From positions 1 to 55,374 of the forward strand of contig JAUSDQ010000208.1 in assembly GCA_030650525.1 (NCBI GenBank): a stretch of 55,374 bases of DNA, in the 5' to 3' direction. Below, in pieces: positions 8,836-18,115 of the stretch. Made by a program: the position numbers and the translations under genes. This DNA is from Sulfuricaulis sp. Its GTDB lineage: Bacteria; Pseudomonadota; Gammaproteobacteria; Acidiferrobacterales; Sulfurifustaceae. Position 1 is the stretch's first letter, and each line of letters begins with the position of its first letter. The notes under the pieces are model-generated. The model made no database searches. It was not told the DNA's origin and was given only the letters and a program-made list of their open reading frames with translations.

Positions 8836-10014
8836 ATGGCAGAAGCATATATCGTGGCTGCACAACGCACCGCTGGGGGCCGCAGAAAAGGGCGCCTTTC
8901 AGGCTGGCACCCGGTCGATCTGGCAGCACGCGTACTGGACGCACTGGTAGACCAAACAGGTATTGACCCCCAAGCCATTGAGGACGTGATCATGGGTTGT
9001 GTGGGTCAAGTGGGCGAGCAGTCCACCAACGTGGCCCGCAATGCCGTGTTGGCATCGAAGTTACCAGAATCTGTTCCTGCTACCTCACTGGACCGTCAGT
9101 GTGGTTCCTCACAACAGGCGTTGCACTTTGCTGCGCAAGCCGTGATGTCGGGCACTATGGACTGCGTGATCGCCTCGGGTGTTGAAAGCATGACTCGCGT
9201 CCCGATGTTCACCGCCAGCGAATTGCCGCTCAAGGCCGGTCTTGGTGAATACACCAGTCCTGGTATGAAAGAGCGCTACCCCAAAGTGCTCTTCAGCCAG
9301 TTCACCGGCGCTGAAATGATCGCCCGTAAATATGGTCTGACCAAAAATGATCTGGACCTCTATGCACTGGAAAGCCACAAGCGTGCCATAGCGGCCACAC
9401 GTGAGGGTCGATTCAAAAAGGAGATCTTGCAGTTGCAGGCGCGCAGCGCCGATGGCAGCAGTGATGGCGAGATGCATACTGACGACGAAGGCATTCGCTT
9501 CGACGCAACACTGGAGTCCATTTCCAGTGTCAAGTTGCTACAGGAAGGCGGCGTCATTACCGCAGCCAATGCCAGCCAGATTTGCGACGGCGCCTCCGGC
9601 GTTCTGGTAGTGAGCGCGCAAGCGCTGAAGACGTTCAACCTCAAGCCGCTGGCCCGCATTCACCATATGTCGGTGTTGGGGCATGACCCGATCATCATGT
9701 TGGAGGCTCCCATTCCTGCCACCGTAGTCGCGCTGAAAAAAGCCGGCCTCAAAATCGACGATATCGATGCCTACGAGGTTAACGAGGCCTTTGCCCCGGT
9801 GCCACTGGCTTGGCTGAAGGCTATCGGTGCAAACCCCGCGCGCCTGAACGTCAATGGCGGTGCTATTGCGTTGGGCCATCCGCTGGGAGCATCCGGTACC
9901 AAATTGATGACCACCCTCATCAATGTTCTACAGCATCGCGGCGGGCGCTATGGCCTACAAACGATGTGTGAAGGCGGCGGCATGGCCAATGTCACAATCA
10001 TTGAGCGCCTCTGA
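8836..10014 (+). CDS. acetyl-CoA acyltransferase (thiolase)
   Basis: A 392-residue thiolase that would cleave 3-ketoacyl-CoA with CoA to acetyl-CoA (or propionyl-CoA) and a shortened acyl-CoA. The nucleophilic cysteine is Cys89 in [30 protein letters not shown] and the C-terminal CEGGGM carry the other active-site residues. The Shine-Dalgarno TGGAGA precedes the ATG, 24 bp after the SDR gene. A clear paralogue with the same cysteine position is encoded at 46644-47819. Confidence 0.94.
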   Translation: MAEAYIVAAQRTAGGRRKGRLSGWHPVDLAARVLDALVDQTGIDPQAIEDVIMGCVGQVGEQSTNVARNAVLASKLPESVPATSLDRQCGSSQQALHFAAQAVMSGTMDCVIASGVESMTRVPMFTASELPLKAGLGEYTSPGMKERYPKVLFSQFTGAEMIARKYGLTKNDLDLYALESHKRAIAATREGRFKKEILQLQARSADGSSDGEMHTDDEGIRFDATLESISSVKLLQEGGVITAANASQICDGASGVLVVSAQALKTFNLKPLARIHHMSVLGHDPIIMLEAPIPATVVALKKAGLKIDDIDAYEVNEAFAPVPLAWLKAIGANPARLNVNGGAIALGHPLGASGTKLMTTLINVLQHRGGRYGLQTMCEGGGMANVTIIERL

Positions 10015-10056
10015 CGCAATGTCGCGCAAAAGCCATTCGGCAATTGGAGGAATTAC

Positions 10057-10854
10057 ATGAATCACCCGACGGCAGCCGCCCCATTACTGCAAGTTGACGG
10101 TATTTCGGTGCGCTTCGGAGGCATCGTGGCGTTGGACGAGGTGAGCTTCGATGTACACCGTGGAGAAGTGCGTGGCCTCATTGGTCCAAACGGCGCAGGC
10201 AAGAGCACGCTTTTCAACTGCCTGTCAAGGCTGTACCAGTGCGATAGCGGTGCGATTCGCTTTGATGGACAAGTCCTGTCTGATCTACCCCGTCTCCGGA
10301 TTGCCGGAATCGGCGTGGGACGGACCTTTCAGAACCTTGCTCTGTTTCGGTCCATGACGGTTCGCGACAATGTACTGGTTGGCACCCACGCCCACCACCA
10401 TAGCGGATTCCTGCAGGACGCATTTCGCTTTCCTGGGGCTGCGCGCGCAGAGCGCGCTGCCCGGGCCCGCGCCGATGAAGCCATCGAGCTGCTAGGGCTT
10501 CAGTCGATGGCTGACCGTATCGTGGCTGACTTGCCCTTTGGCACCCAGAAACGTGTGGAACTAGCACGTGCACTGGCCTGCCAACCCACGCTTTTACTAC
10601 TGGATGAGCCTGCATGCGGACTCAATCATGAAGAGCTAAAGGGGCTTGGGGAACTGATTCTTGACATCCGTGATCGACTAAAACTCACGGTCTTACTGGT
10701 GGAGCATCACATGGGCCTAGTCATGGGGGTGTGCGACCGCATCGTTGCCCTGAATTTCGGCAAGAAGATCGCAGACGGAACACCAGCAGAAGTACGCAAT
10801 CATCCAGAGGTGATTCGAGCCTATCTGGGTGACGAAGAAGGAGCCGCCGCATGA
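10057..10854 (+). CDS. Liv-type ABC transporter ATP-binding protein (LivG-like)
   Basis: A 265-residue ABC ATPase. Walker A is GPNGAGKST near residue 43-51, the signature region reads LPFGTQKRVELARAL, and Walker B LLLLDEPACGLN follows. The insertion after Walker A and the C-terminal VIRAYLGDE are typical of LivG. A strong GGAGG lies upstream of the ATG. It overlaps the next ATPase gene by four bases (ATGA), so the two are translationally coupled. It would power import with LivF, LivH and LivM, using the lone binding protein at 3813. Confidence 0.94.
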   Translation: MNHPTAAAPLLQVDGISVRFGGIVALDEVSFDVHRGEVRGLIGPNGAGKSTLFNCLSRLYQCDSGAIRFDGQVLSDLPRLRIAGIGVGRTFQNLALFRSMTVRDNVLVGTHAHHHSGFLQDAFRFPGAARAERAARARADEAIELLGLQSMADRIVADLPFGTQKRVELARALACQPTLLLLDEPACGLNHEELKGLGELILDIRDRLKLTVLLVEHHMGLVMGVCDRIVALNFGKKIADGTPAEVRNHPEVIRAYLGDEEGAAA

Positions 10855-11567
10855 CCCGCATTTTAGAAGTTCGGGGCCTGAAGGCCCACTATGGATCGAC
10901 TGAAGTACTGCACGGCATTGACCTTGATGTGGAAGCAGGCAAGGTTACTGCACTGCTAGGTGCCAACGGTGCAGGAAAAACCACCACATTGCGAGCCATC
11001 TGCCACTTTCAGGTCAAAACCAGCGGTAGCGTTTCCTTCAAGGGAGAGCGCATCGACACGCTGTCCACTGAGCAGATAGCAATGCTGGGCGTTGGACACG
11101 TTCCGGATGGCCGTGGCACCTTCCTTGGGTTGACAACCGAGGAAAATCTGCGCTTGGGCAGTCATCGCCGTGGCAATAGCCAAGAGGTTGCGCAGGATCT
11201 TGAACGCATGTATGGCTATTTTCCTCGCCTCAAAGAGCGTCGTGGCCAACAGGCTGGCACCCTCTCGGGCGGCGAACAGCAGATGCTGGCGATCGCACGA
11301 GCGCTGATGGCACGCCCCACCCTGCTGCTGCTGGATGAACCCTCATTTGGTCTCGCGCCTCTGGTGGTGAAAGACATCTTTACCATCATGCGGCGTATCC
11401 GCGACGAGCAAAAAGTCTCAATCCTTCTGGTAGAGCAAAACGCCAGGATCGCCCTTGAACTGGCCGACAGTGCCTATCTGCTTGAAACTGGCCGCATCGT
11501 GAAGCACGGCTCCAGTACCGAAATGCGCAACGATGACGCCGTGCGCCGGGCCTACCTAGGAGAGTGA
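10851..11567 (+). CDS. Liv-type ABC transporter ATP-binding protein (LivF-like)
   Basis: A 238-residue ABC ATPase, the second subunit of the importer. Walker A reads GANGAGKTT, the signature LSGGEQQMLAIARAL is perfect, and Walker B is LLLLDEPSFGLAP. The short length and the end RRAYLGE are typical of LivF. The start overlaps the livG-like stop by four bases. Confidence 0.94.
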   Translation: MTRILEVRGLKAHYGSTEVLHGIDLDVEAGKVTALLGANGAGKTTTLRAICHFQVKTSGSVSFKGERIDTLSTEQIAMLGVGHVPDGRGTFLGLTTEENLRLGSHRRGNSQEVAQDLERMYGYFPRLKERRGQQAGTLSGGEQQMLAIARALMARPTLLLLDEPSFGLAPLVVKDIFTIMRRIRDEQKVSILLVEQNARIALELADSAYLLETGRIVKHGSSTEMRNDDAVRRAYLGE

Positions 11568-11569
11568 GT

Positions 11570-12442
11570 ATGGAGACCTTTATTCAACAATTTGCAGCAG
11601 GTTTGTCCACCGGTGGAATTTATGCAAGCCTGGCCCTAGCACTGGTGATGATCTATCAGGCCACACACCAGGTGAATTTTGCTCAAGGCGAGATGGCCAT
11701 GTTTTCCACCTTCATTGCTTGGGCACTCATCCAGTCAGGGCTTTCCTACTGGGTTGCTTTCTTTGCCACCATTGCAATTTCCTTTGTTATAGCCGGAGTG
11801 ATCGAGTTCACGGTAATACGCCCCCTGCACAAAGCTCCAGAGCTTAGCGTCGTGGTGGTCTTCATCGGCTTGCTGATGATCTTCCATAGTGCAGCGGGAT
11901 GGATCTTCGGAAGCTCCATCAAAGAATTTCCCAGCCCTTTCTCCAAAGACGCATGGTATGGGGGCTCGCTGATGTCGCCTCACCAAGTAGGAACCATCTT
12001 TGTTGCTCTCTGTATAGTAGCAGCGCTGTTCACGTTCTTTCGTTTTACGACACTGGGGCTAACCATGCGCGCCGCTGCACAGAATCCTGGCTCATCGCGG
12101 CTTCTCGGTGTCAACGTCGGCCGCATGCTCATGCTCGGTTGGGGACTTGCCGGAGCCATTGGTGCAGTCGCAGGAATGATGGTAGCGCCCGTCGTTTTTC
12201 TTGACCCTGGAATGATGTCGGGTGTTCTGATTTATGCATTTGCCGGTGCTCTGATCGGCGGCATTGACAACCCGGTTGGGGCCATCGTTGGTGGCTTTTT
12301 AGTTGGCGTTCTTGAAAACCTGATTGGCACCTATCTGGTAGGTACTGAACTAAAACTTTCCGTAGCCCTCGTATTGATCGTGGTGGTTCTCATTGTGCGT
12401 CCAGCAGGTCTGTTGGGGCGCCGCATTGTGCAGCGCGTGTAA
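11570..12442 (+). CDS. Liv-type ABC transporter permease (LivH-like)
   Basis: A 290-residue integral membrane permease with about eight hydrophobic segments. The N-terminus (FAAGLSTGGIYASLALAL and VNFAQGEMAM) is the typical LivH opening. I choose the ATG at 11570 because AGGAG at 11558-11562 is well spaced for it. A GTG at 11564 in the same frame is too close to that site. It would form the transport channel with the LivM-like protein. Confidence 0.93.
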   Translation: METFIQQFAAGLSTGGIYASLALALVMIYQATHQVNFAQGEMAMFSTFIAWALIQSGLSYWVAFFATIAISFVIAGVIEFTVIRPLHKAPELSVVVVFIGLLMIFHSAAGWIFGSSIKEFPSPFSKDAWYGGSLMSPHQVGTIFVALCIVAALFTFFRFTTLGLTMRAAAQNPGSSRLLGVNVGRMLMLGWGLAGAIGAVAGMMVAPVVFLDPGMMSGVLIYAFAGALIGGIDNPVGAIVGGFLVGVLENLIGTYLVGTELKLSVALVLIVVVLIVRPAGLLGRRIVQRV

Positions 12443-12451
12443 GGAAATCTG

Positions 12452-13447
12452 ATGCAAACCAAATCCACTTCACTCCCTCGCACGGACCGCGCAGAAGCTC
12501 TTTGGGCGTTGGCCTTATTGGCGGGCGCTGCTTTGCTGACTTTTGTTGTAAAGGGCTATTTTCTTTTCCAAGCTTCGATGATTCTGTCCTATGCTATCGC
12601 GCTGATTGGGCTCAATCTACTCACAGGCTACAACGGACAAATCTCTCTGGGGCATGGTGCGTTCTTCGCTATCGGTGCCTATACGACTGGCATCCTGATG
12701 GACCGCGTCGGCGCGCCCTATTGGGTGGGTGTGCCTGCGGCAGGACTCGTTTGCCTGATTGTTGGTTACGCCTTTGGCAGACCGGCCCTAAAGCTTCAAG
12801 GTTTGTACCTTGCTCTAGCCACTTTTGCGCTGGGGGTGGTAACGCCACAGTTGCTCAAGTACAAGCATCTGGAGAGCTGGACTGGTGGTGTAGGTGGTAT
12901 CGTGCTGACCAAGCCTAATGCGCCATTTGGGCTACCGCTAAGTGACGATCAGTGGTTCTACCTATTTTCGGTGGTAGTGACTGTTTTTATGTTCGTGATT
13001 GCCCGAAACCTGATTGGCAGCGGTTCGGGTCGTGCGATGCGCGCAATTCGCGACCATGAAATCGCCGCAGAATCGATGGGTATCGATAACAGTCATTACA
13101 AATCAATGACCTTCGGCATATCCGCCGCATACACCGGCGTTGGCGGTGCACTCTCCGCCATCTCTGTGCAGTTTGTGTCACCTGACTCTTTTACTATGTT
13201 CCTTTCAATATCCTTGCTGGTTGGGATGGTGGTCGGAGGTGTGGGCACTTTATGGGGAAGCCTCTTTGGAGCAGCCTTCATCATGTTCGTTCCGAGTATT
13301 GCGGAAAGCATTTCCAAGGATGCAGCTTGGGGCGTCTATGGGGTAGTGCTCATCGTGTTCATGTTTATCATGCCCGGAGGAGTCATGGGTTTGATTGCAA
13401 AAGTGCGTGGTATTTCAGGCCAATCTGGCCAGAAAGGACACGTGTGA
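12452..13447 (+). CDS. Liv-type ABC transporter permease (LivM-like)
   Basis: A 331-residue multi-span membrane protein. LLTGYNGQISLGHGAFFAIGAY near residue 55-75 is the LivM family signature, and GRAMRAIRDHEIAAESMGI is the cytoplasmic EAA-like coupling loop for the ATPases. It lies 9 bp after the livH-like gene and runs up to 2 bp before the next ATG, so it sits inside a continuous operon. Confidence 0.93.
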   Translation: MQTKSTSLPRTDRAEALWALALLAGAALLTFVVKGYFLFQASMILSYAIALIGLNLLTGYNGQISLGHGAFFAIGAYTTGILMDRVGAPYWVGVPAAGLVCLIVGYAFGRPALKLQGLYLALATFALGVVTPQLLKYKHLESWTGGVGGIVLTKPNAPFGLPLSDDQWFYLFSVVVTVFMFVIARNLIGSGSGRAMRAIRDHEIAAESMGIDNSHYKSMTFGISAAYTGVGGALSAISVQFVSPDSFTMFLSISLLVGMVVGGVGTLWGSLFGAAFIMFVPSIAESISKDAAWGVYGVVLIVFMFIMPGGVMGLIAKVRGISGQSGQKGHV

Positions 13448-13449
13448 CC

Positions 13450-14463
13450 ATGATCGCAGAATTCGATCCCGAGAGACTGGCTGCATATCTGCGCAATGAA
13501 TTGCCCTCATTAAAGGGAGCCATGCGCCTACAGCGCATTGGGGGAGGTCAATCCAACCCGACATTCTTCGTAACGTTCGAACAGGGACCAGAACTGGTTT
13601 TGCGCAAGCAACCTACCGGAGACTTGCTCAAGTCAGCACATGCGGTGGACCGGGAGTATCGAATCATGTGTGCGCTGCAAACTACTGACGTGCCGGTTCC
13701 AAACGCCCTGTTTTTCTGCGATGACCGGGATGTCATCGGAACACCATTTTATGTCATGGAGCGCCTACAGGGGCGTGTTCTGAGCAATTACGCTCTTCCT
13801 GAAATTGCCCCTGCCGAGCGCCGCTCTTATTTGCTGGCACTGGCTGAAACGCTCGCGAAGCTGCATGCGGTTAACTGGAAAAATGTGGGACTTTCGGACT
13901 ACGGTAGACCCGGCAACTTCTTCGCCCGTCAGATCACGCGCTGGACCGGCCAGTGGGAAGCTAGCAAGATGGCGGAAAACGACGACATCAATCAACTCAT
14001 TGAATGGTTACCTGCACATATTCCTGCGGGCGACGAAACAACGATCGCTCATGGCGACTACCGCATGGGCAATGTGATGTTCCACCCGACGCAGCCGCGC
14101 ATCATCGCCGTGCTCGACTGGGAACTCTCGACGCTGGGCCACCCGCTGGCAGACGCTGCTTACAGCAGCTTGCCCTGGCTCACCGAGCCCGATGTGTTTG
14201 AAGGCATACGTGGCATGGACCTCGAAAAGCTGTGCCTTCCTTCGCAGCAGGAATACCTGGAGGCATACCGCGCCTGCAGCGGGCGATCCGCCAGCGCGGA
14301 GCCCTTCCATCATGCGTTCTCGCTGTTTCGCTTTGCAGTCATTCTCGAAGGAATTACAGCCAGGGCACGTGCTGGTAATGCAGCCGGTGAAAACGCCCAG
14401 GCGGTGGGGCAGCTCAGCTCCCGGTTTGCGCGTTACGCGGCTGAAATCATCGCGTCTCACTAA
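13450..14463 (+). CDS. phosphotransferase family protein (LvaA / ACAD10-11 kinase-like)
   Basis: A 337-residue protein of the aminoglycoside/choline kinase fold. The Brenner motif HGDYRMGN has His201, Asp203 and Asn208, and the metal-binding aspartate is in LDWEL near 223. In family terms it matches the kinase domain of ACAD10/ACAD11 and LvaA of the levulinate pathway, which phosphorylate the hydroxyl of a 4-hydroxyacyl-CoA so that a partner dehydrogenase-like protein can eliminate it. The ACAD11-like partner is encoded at 20888-22135. I start at the ATG at 13450, 2 bp after the livM-like stop; a longer upstream frame only overlaps that gene. Antibiotic resistance is very unlikely in this context. 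Confidence 0.9.
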   Translation: MIAEFDPERLAAYLRNELPSLKGAMRLQRIGGGQSNPTFFVTFEQGPELVLRKQPTGDLLKSAHAVDREYRIMCALQTTDVPVPNALFFCDDRDVIGTPFYVMERLQGRVLSNYALPEIAPAERRSYLLALAETLAKLHAVNWKNVGLSDYGRPGNFFARQITRWTGQWEASKMAENDDINQLIEWLPAHIPAGDETTIAHGDYRMGNVMFHPTQPRIIAVLDWELSTLGHPLADAAYSSLPWLTEPDVFEGIRGMDLEKLCLPSQQEYLEAYRACSGRSASAEPFHHAFSLFRFAVILEGITARARAGNAAGENAQAVGQLSSRFARYAAEIIASH

Positions 14464-14478
14464 CAGAACGGAACGAAC

Positions 14479-15558
14479 ATGAGTGGCCCTCTATCAAAAC
14501 TGAAGGTGTTGGAGTTTGCTGGCATCGGGCCCGGACCGTTCTGCGCCATGGTGCTTGGTGACCTCGGAGCTGACGTCATCCGCATTGCCAGACCCGGCTC
14601 CCAGCCGGATGCGCGCGACATTACCACGCGCAACCGCAGAACCGTAGCCATTGACCTGCGCAGCCCAGAGGCAGCAGAGCATGTGCTGCCTCTGGTCGCG
14701 AATGCGGACATTTTGATCGAGGGTTTCCGACCGGGCGTGATGGAAAAGCTCGGCCTAGGCCCCGAGCCTTGCTTGAAAGCCAATCCCCGACTTGTATATG
14801 GACGCATGACCGGATGGGGGCAGAGCGGACCGCTGGCCAATGCCGCCGGTCACGACATCAACTACATCGCCATCACCGGTGCGCTGCATGCCATCGGCCG
14901 TGCCGATGAGGCTCCGCCACCGCCTCTGAATTTCGTTGGCGACTTTGGAGGTGGAGGCATGCTTTTGGCTGTCGGTTTGCTGGCCGCGCTCCACGAGAGC
15001 CGAACCTCTGGGCAGGGACAAGTGGTTGATGCGGCCATGACGGATGGTACAGCCATGCTCTCAGCGTTCATGTACGGCATGAAGGCCATGGGCCAATGGA
15101 CCAACCAGCGCGGTGAAAACCTACTGGACGGCGGCGCACACTTCTATGACACGTATGCGTGCGCTGACGGAAAGTTCGTCGCCGTGGGAGCGATTGAACC
15201 GCAGTTCTACGCTGAGTTGCGCAAGCGCTGCGGTATCGATGACCCGCTGTTCGACGGACAAATGGACCGTGCGCGCTGGCCCCTTCTGAAACTGCGTCTG
15301 TCGGACATTTTCCGCACCCGAACGCGGGATGAGTGGTGTGAAATGCTGGAGGGCACCGACGCCTGTTTTGCACCGGTACTGGACTGGGACGAGGCCCCCC
15401 TGCATCCCCACAACGTGCACCGAGGCACCTATCTCACCAAGGATGGTGTGTTACAGCCTGCGCCGGCTCCCCGGTTCTCGCGTACACAAAACGCCCAACC
15501 GACCCCTGCACAGCCCGCGTCGCTGCAGGAAGCCCTACAGGCTTGGCAGTCTTCGTAA
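14479..15558 (+). CDS. alpha-methylacyl-CoA racemase (CaiB/BaiF family)
   Basis: A 359-residue class III CoA-transferase-fold protein. Three residues point to a racemase: His125 in GHDINY, Asp155 in VGDFGGGG and Glu240 in GAIEPQFY. These match the catalytic His126/Asp156/Glu241 of the mycobacterial AMACR homologue MCR with a one-residue offset. The enzyme would interconvert R- and S-2-methylacyl-CoA, needed because acyl-CoA dehydrogenases act on one isomer. It closes the rightward operon, 15 bp after the phosphotransferase gene. The presence of this enzyme suggests methyl-branched substrates (inference). A true CoA-transferase role is the alternative. Confidence 0.9.
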   Translation: MSGPLSKLKVLEFAGIGPGPFCAMVLGDLGADVIRIARPGSQPDARDITTRNRRTVAIDLRSPEAAEHVLPLVANADILIEGFRPGVMEKLGLGPEPCLKANPRLVYGRMTGWGQSGPLANAAGHDINYIAITGALHAIGRADEAPPPPLNFVGDFGGGGMLLAVGLLAALHESRTSGQGQVVDAAMTDGTAMLSAFMYGMKAMGQWTNQRGENLLDGGAHFYDTYACADGKFVAVGAIEPQFYAELRKRCGIDDPLFDGQMDRARWPLLKLRLSDIFRTRTRDEWCEMLEGTDACFAPVLDWDEAPLHPHNVHRGTYLTKDGVLQPAPAPRFSRTQNAQPTPAQPASLQEALQAWQSS

Positions 15559-15590
15559 CGTCAGCACGCCCCAATATATGGGGTGATGAT

Positions 15591-16532
15591 TTACGCGGAG
15601 CATGACCCCTCACGGGCAGCCTCGTACTCCCCGCGAAGTGTCTCCACGAGCTCGCCTGCGCTACAAACTGCCCGAACACCCGATACCGAGTGCCCTGCGC
15701 TCCAGATATCTTTCCAACGGGACACTTCCTGGCCACCGGCGCCGTACAGTTTTGCGGCACCATCCTGTTTCAATCCAACCGGTAATTCCTGTGGGTTCAA
15801 CCCCGCCACCACCACCGACGGGCGGAGCATATTTGCTGGCAGACCGGTAAACGCGTCGCTGAGCAGCACATCGTCCAGTTCGGAATCCACTAGCATCTGC
15901 TTGTACCCCGGCTCGGCCATACTCTCTTGGGTCGCGATGAAACGCGTTCCCATATAGGCCAGATCGCAGCCCAAGGCCCGCGCCGCCCACACTGCCTGGC
16001 CGTCTGACATGCCACCGGACAATACCAGAGGTCCATCAAAAAATGACCGCACTGCGCGAACAAAGGCAAACCCGTTGACCCAACCGGTTTGACCACCGGC
16101 CCCGGCGCCCAGCAGCACGAGCCCGTCCGCACCTGCATCCAAGGCCTTGTGTGCATGTCGCAGAGACGCCACGTCTGCAAAAACCTTGCATCCCACGGCG
16201 TGCAGCGGCGCAATCACTGACGACGGCGAGCCCACGCTGGTTATAACCATTTCCACACCGTGGCGCAACAACACCTCCATTTGTTGCTCCATGGAGCCGT
16301 GTCGAATGATCAAATTGGGACAAAACGGAGCATCTGCTGGCGTAAGTGCGCTGGCTATCCTGGTCATCCACTCGTCGAGTTCCTGCGGGCTGCGGCAGTT
16401 AGCGGTCGGGAATGCCCCAATCACTCCGGCCCGGCAAGCGGCAATCACAAGGTCGGGACCCGACACCCGGAACATGGGGGCGCTGATAACCGGCAGGCGC
16501 AGTCGGCCAGGATACAAAGAGGGGCGCGCCAT
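15591..16532 (-). CDS. nitronate monooxygenase-family FMN oxidoreductase
   Basis: A 313-residue TIM-barrel flavoprotein of the nitronate monooxygenase/2-nitropropane dioxygenase family. Typical pieces are the N-terminal ISAPMFRVSGPDL, the GADGLVLLGAGAGG phosphate-binding turn and the C-terminal AYMGTRFIAT. The ATG at 16532 lies 1 bp after the stop of the upstream ligase gene, which fixes this start; the frame runs further upstream only inside that gene. Family members in acyl-CoA operons often oxidise or reduce CoA esters and not nitronates, and I infer that here. It is the last gene of the leftward operon and converges on the racemase gene. Confidence 0.87.
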   Translation of the reverse strand: MARPSLYPGRLRLPVISAPMFRVSGPDLVIAACRAGVIGAFPTANCRSPQELDEWMTRIASALTPADAPFCPNLIIRHGSMEQQMEVLLRHGVEMVITSVGSPSSVIAPLHAVGCKVFADVASLRHAHKALDAGADGLVLLGAGAGGQTGWVNGFAFVRAVRSFFDGPLVLSGGMSDGQAVWAARALGCDLAYMGTRFIATQESMAEPGYKQMLVDSELDDVLLSDAFTGLPANMLRPSVVVAGLNPQELPVGLKQDGAAKLYGAGGQEVSRWKDIWSAGHSVSGVRAVCSAGELVETLRGEYEAAREGSCSA

Positions 16533-16533
16533 C

Positions 16534-18099
16534 TCAGGCCACCTCTCGGCCCATGCCTGTCCAATGCGGGGCCCTGAGCGCCTTTTTATCAACCTTTCCC
16601 AATGCCGTAAGAGGCAGTGCATCGACCACGGCAATGCGCTTGGGCGCATGCTGGGCCCCCTTCATCTGCTTGACGCGTTGGATCAGGCCCTCTGTGTCAA
16701 CGCTCGCTCCAGGCTTCGCAACGACCACCGCCATCACGGCTTCGCCCCACTTCGCGTCCGGAACTCCGATCACGGCGGCCATGGCCACCGACGGGTCGGA
16801 GCTAAGAACATCCTCCACCTCTCGCGGATAGATGTTGAAGCCGCCACTGACGATCATATCTTTCTTGCGGTCCACAATGAACAGATGGCCGGTGTGGTCC
16901 GCCCGCGCAATATCACCAGTGTGCAGCCAGTCGTCCACCAGGGCTGCTCGGGTCAATGCCTCCTGCTGCCAGTAGCCCTCCATCGCATGCGGCGCACGGA
17001 TGCAGATTTCACCGGGTTCCCCCGTGGGCACCGGCTGCCCCTCGTCATCGAGCAGACAGACCTCGGTGGCAGACACCGGTATGCCGCAAGAGGCAAACAG
17101 TTCGGGCCTTGCCAAGTCGTGGTCGCTCTTGCTCAAAAGGCTGATGGGGTAGCACTCCGTCTGTCCATAGAGCTGCGAGAACACGGGCCCTATGCGCTCG
17201 ATGCCTTCCCGCAACCGCGTGGGCGACATGGGCGATGCGCCATAGAGTAGCAATTCGAGGCTGGACAGGTTCTTGTGCCCCAATTGAGGATCGTCCAGCA
17301 ATGCGTAAATCATGGTCGGCACCAACAGACTCATGTTTATCCGCTCACGCTCCACGGTTTCAAGGAATTGCGAAGGCTCAAAGCGCTGCATCAAATGGAT
17401 GGTGCCGCCGCGCAAAAGTACAGGCGCGATCTTCGTCCCGGCGACGTGACTGATGGGGGCGGCCGCCAGGTAACGCGGGGTTGCCGGCAGCTCGAAATCG
17501 CTGAGGATGGCCCGCCACATGGCGGCATGTGCGCGTTGCCTGCGCACTGCCGCCTTGGCTTTTCCTGTGGTGCCGCCGGTGTAGTTCAGCGTGGCTACAT
17601 CGTCAGGGTGCGAGAGGTCGCGCGCGGGCGGTGTGCCGTACGCCATGGCCAGAGCCAGAAGATCTTGGCCAAATTCCGCTGGCCCTAGAGTCCATATCGC
17701 CTTAAGATTCTCAGCCTGTTGCGTTAATTCGGCCCCTCTCTCTCGAAACGTCAGCGCATCCACCACCAGTGCGTCGGCACAGGCATCGCTCAACTGCTCC
17801 ACTTGGTCGTGCAGCGCGCCCATGGGATGCAGCCAGGTGACAGAGCCACCCAGGGCCTGCACGGCAGCTTCGACGCACCACACTTCGGCGCGGTTGCCGC
17901 TGAGCAGCGCCACTCGGGGCCGGCCCGCGCCAAGGCGGCAAAGCACCGCTTGAAGGCTGCCTATCCACTGCAATGTGTCCGCATAGGAAAGGCTACCGCC
18001 GTCCCAGGCAAAAGCGGTGCGCTGCGGATATCTGCGAAGCGCGCGCAACACCAGCGACGAAGCGGTGGGTCCCTCCAAGCTTGATATCAGAACAGCCAT
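16534..18099 (-). CDS. AMP-dependent acyl-CoA synthetase
   Basis: A 521-residue ANL-superfamily ligase forming acyl-CoA from a free acid, ATP and CoA. The P-loop reads NYTGGTTGKAKA near residue 170-180, the hinge DRKKDMIVSGGFNIYPREVED near 410, and the C-terminal lysine sits in LTALGKVDKK near 505. GGGAGATG precedes the ATG. It is the second synthetase of cluster 1 and is only distantly similar to the one at 2183, so the two may activate different intermediates. Confidence 0.92.
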   Translation of the reverse strand: MAVLISSLEGPTASSLVLRALRRYPQRTAFAWDGGSLSYADTLQWIGSLQAVLCRLGAGRPRVALLSGNRAEVWCVEAAVQALGGSVTWLHPMGALHDQVEQLSDACADALVVDALTFRERGAELTQQAENLKAIWTLGPAEFGQDLLALAMAYGTPPARDLSHPDDVATLNYTGGTTGKAKAAVRRQRAHAAMWRAILSDFELPATPRYLAAAPISHVAGTKIAPVLLRGGTIHLMQRFEPSQFLETVERERINMSLLVPTMIYALLDDPQLGHKNLSSLELLLYGASPMSPTRLREGIERIGPVFSQLYGQTECYPISLLSKSDHDLARPELFASCGIPVSATEVCLLDDEGQPVPTGEPGEICIRAPHAMEGYWQQEALTRAALVDDWLHTGDIARADHTGHLFIVDRKKDMIVSGGFNIYPREVEDVLSSDPSVAMAAVIGVPDAKWGEAVMAVVVAKPGASVDTEGLIQRVKQMKGAQHAPKRIAVVDALPLTALGKVDKKALRAPHWTGMGREVA

Positions 18100-18115
18100 G
18101 TTTCATCTCCCTTTT

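Noticed and set aside
13450-14463. Aminoglycoside resistance gene
   Set aside because: The fold is shared, but LDWELSTLGHP and the acyl-CoA gene context fit the ACAD10-11/LvaA kinase group.
15569-15583. CCCC-N7-GGGG hairpin between convergent genes as a terminator
   Set aside because: Short stem and no T-run on either strand.
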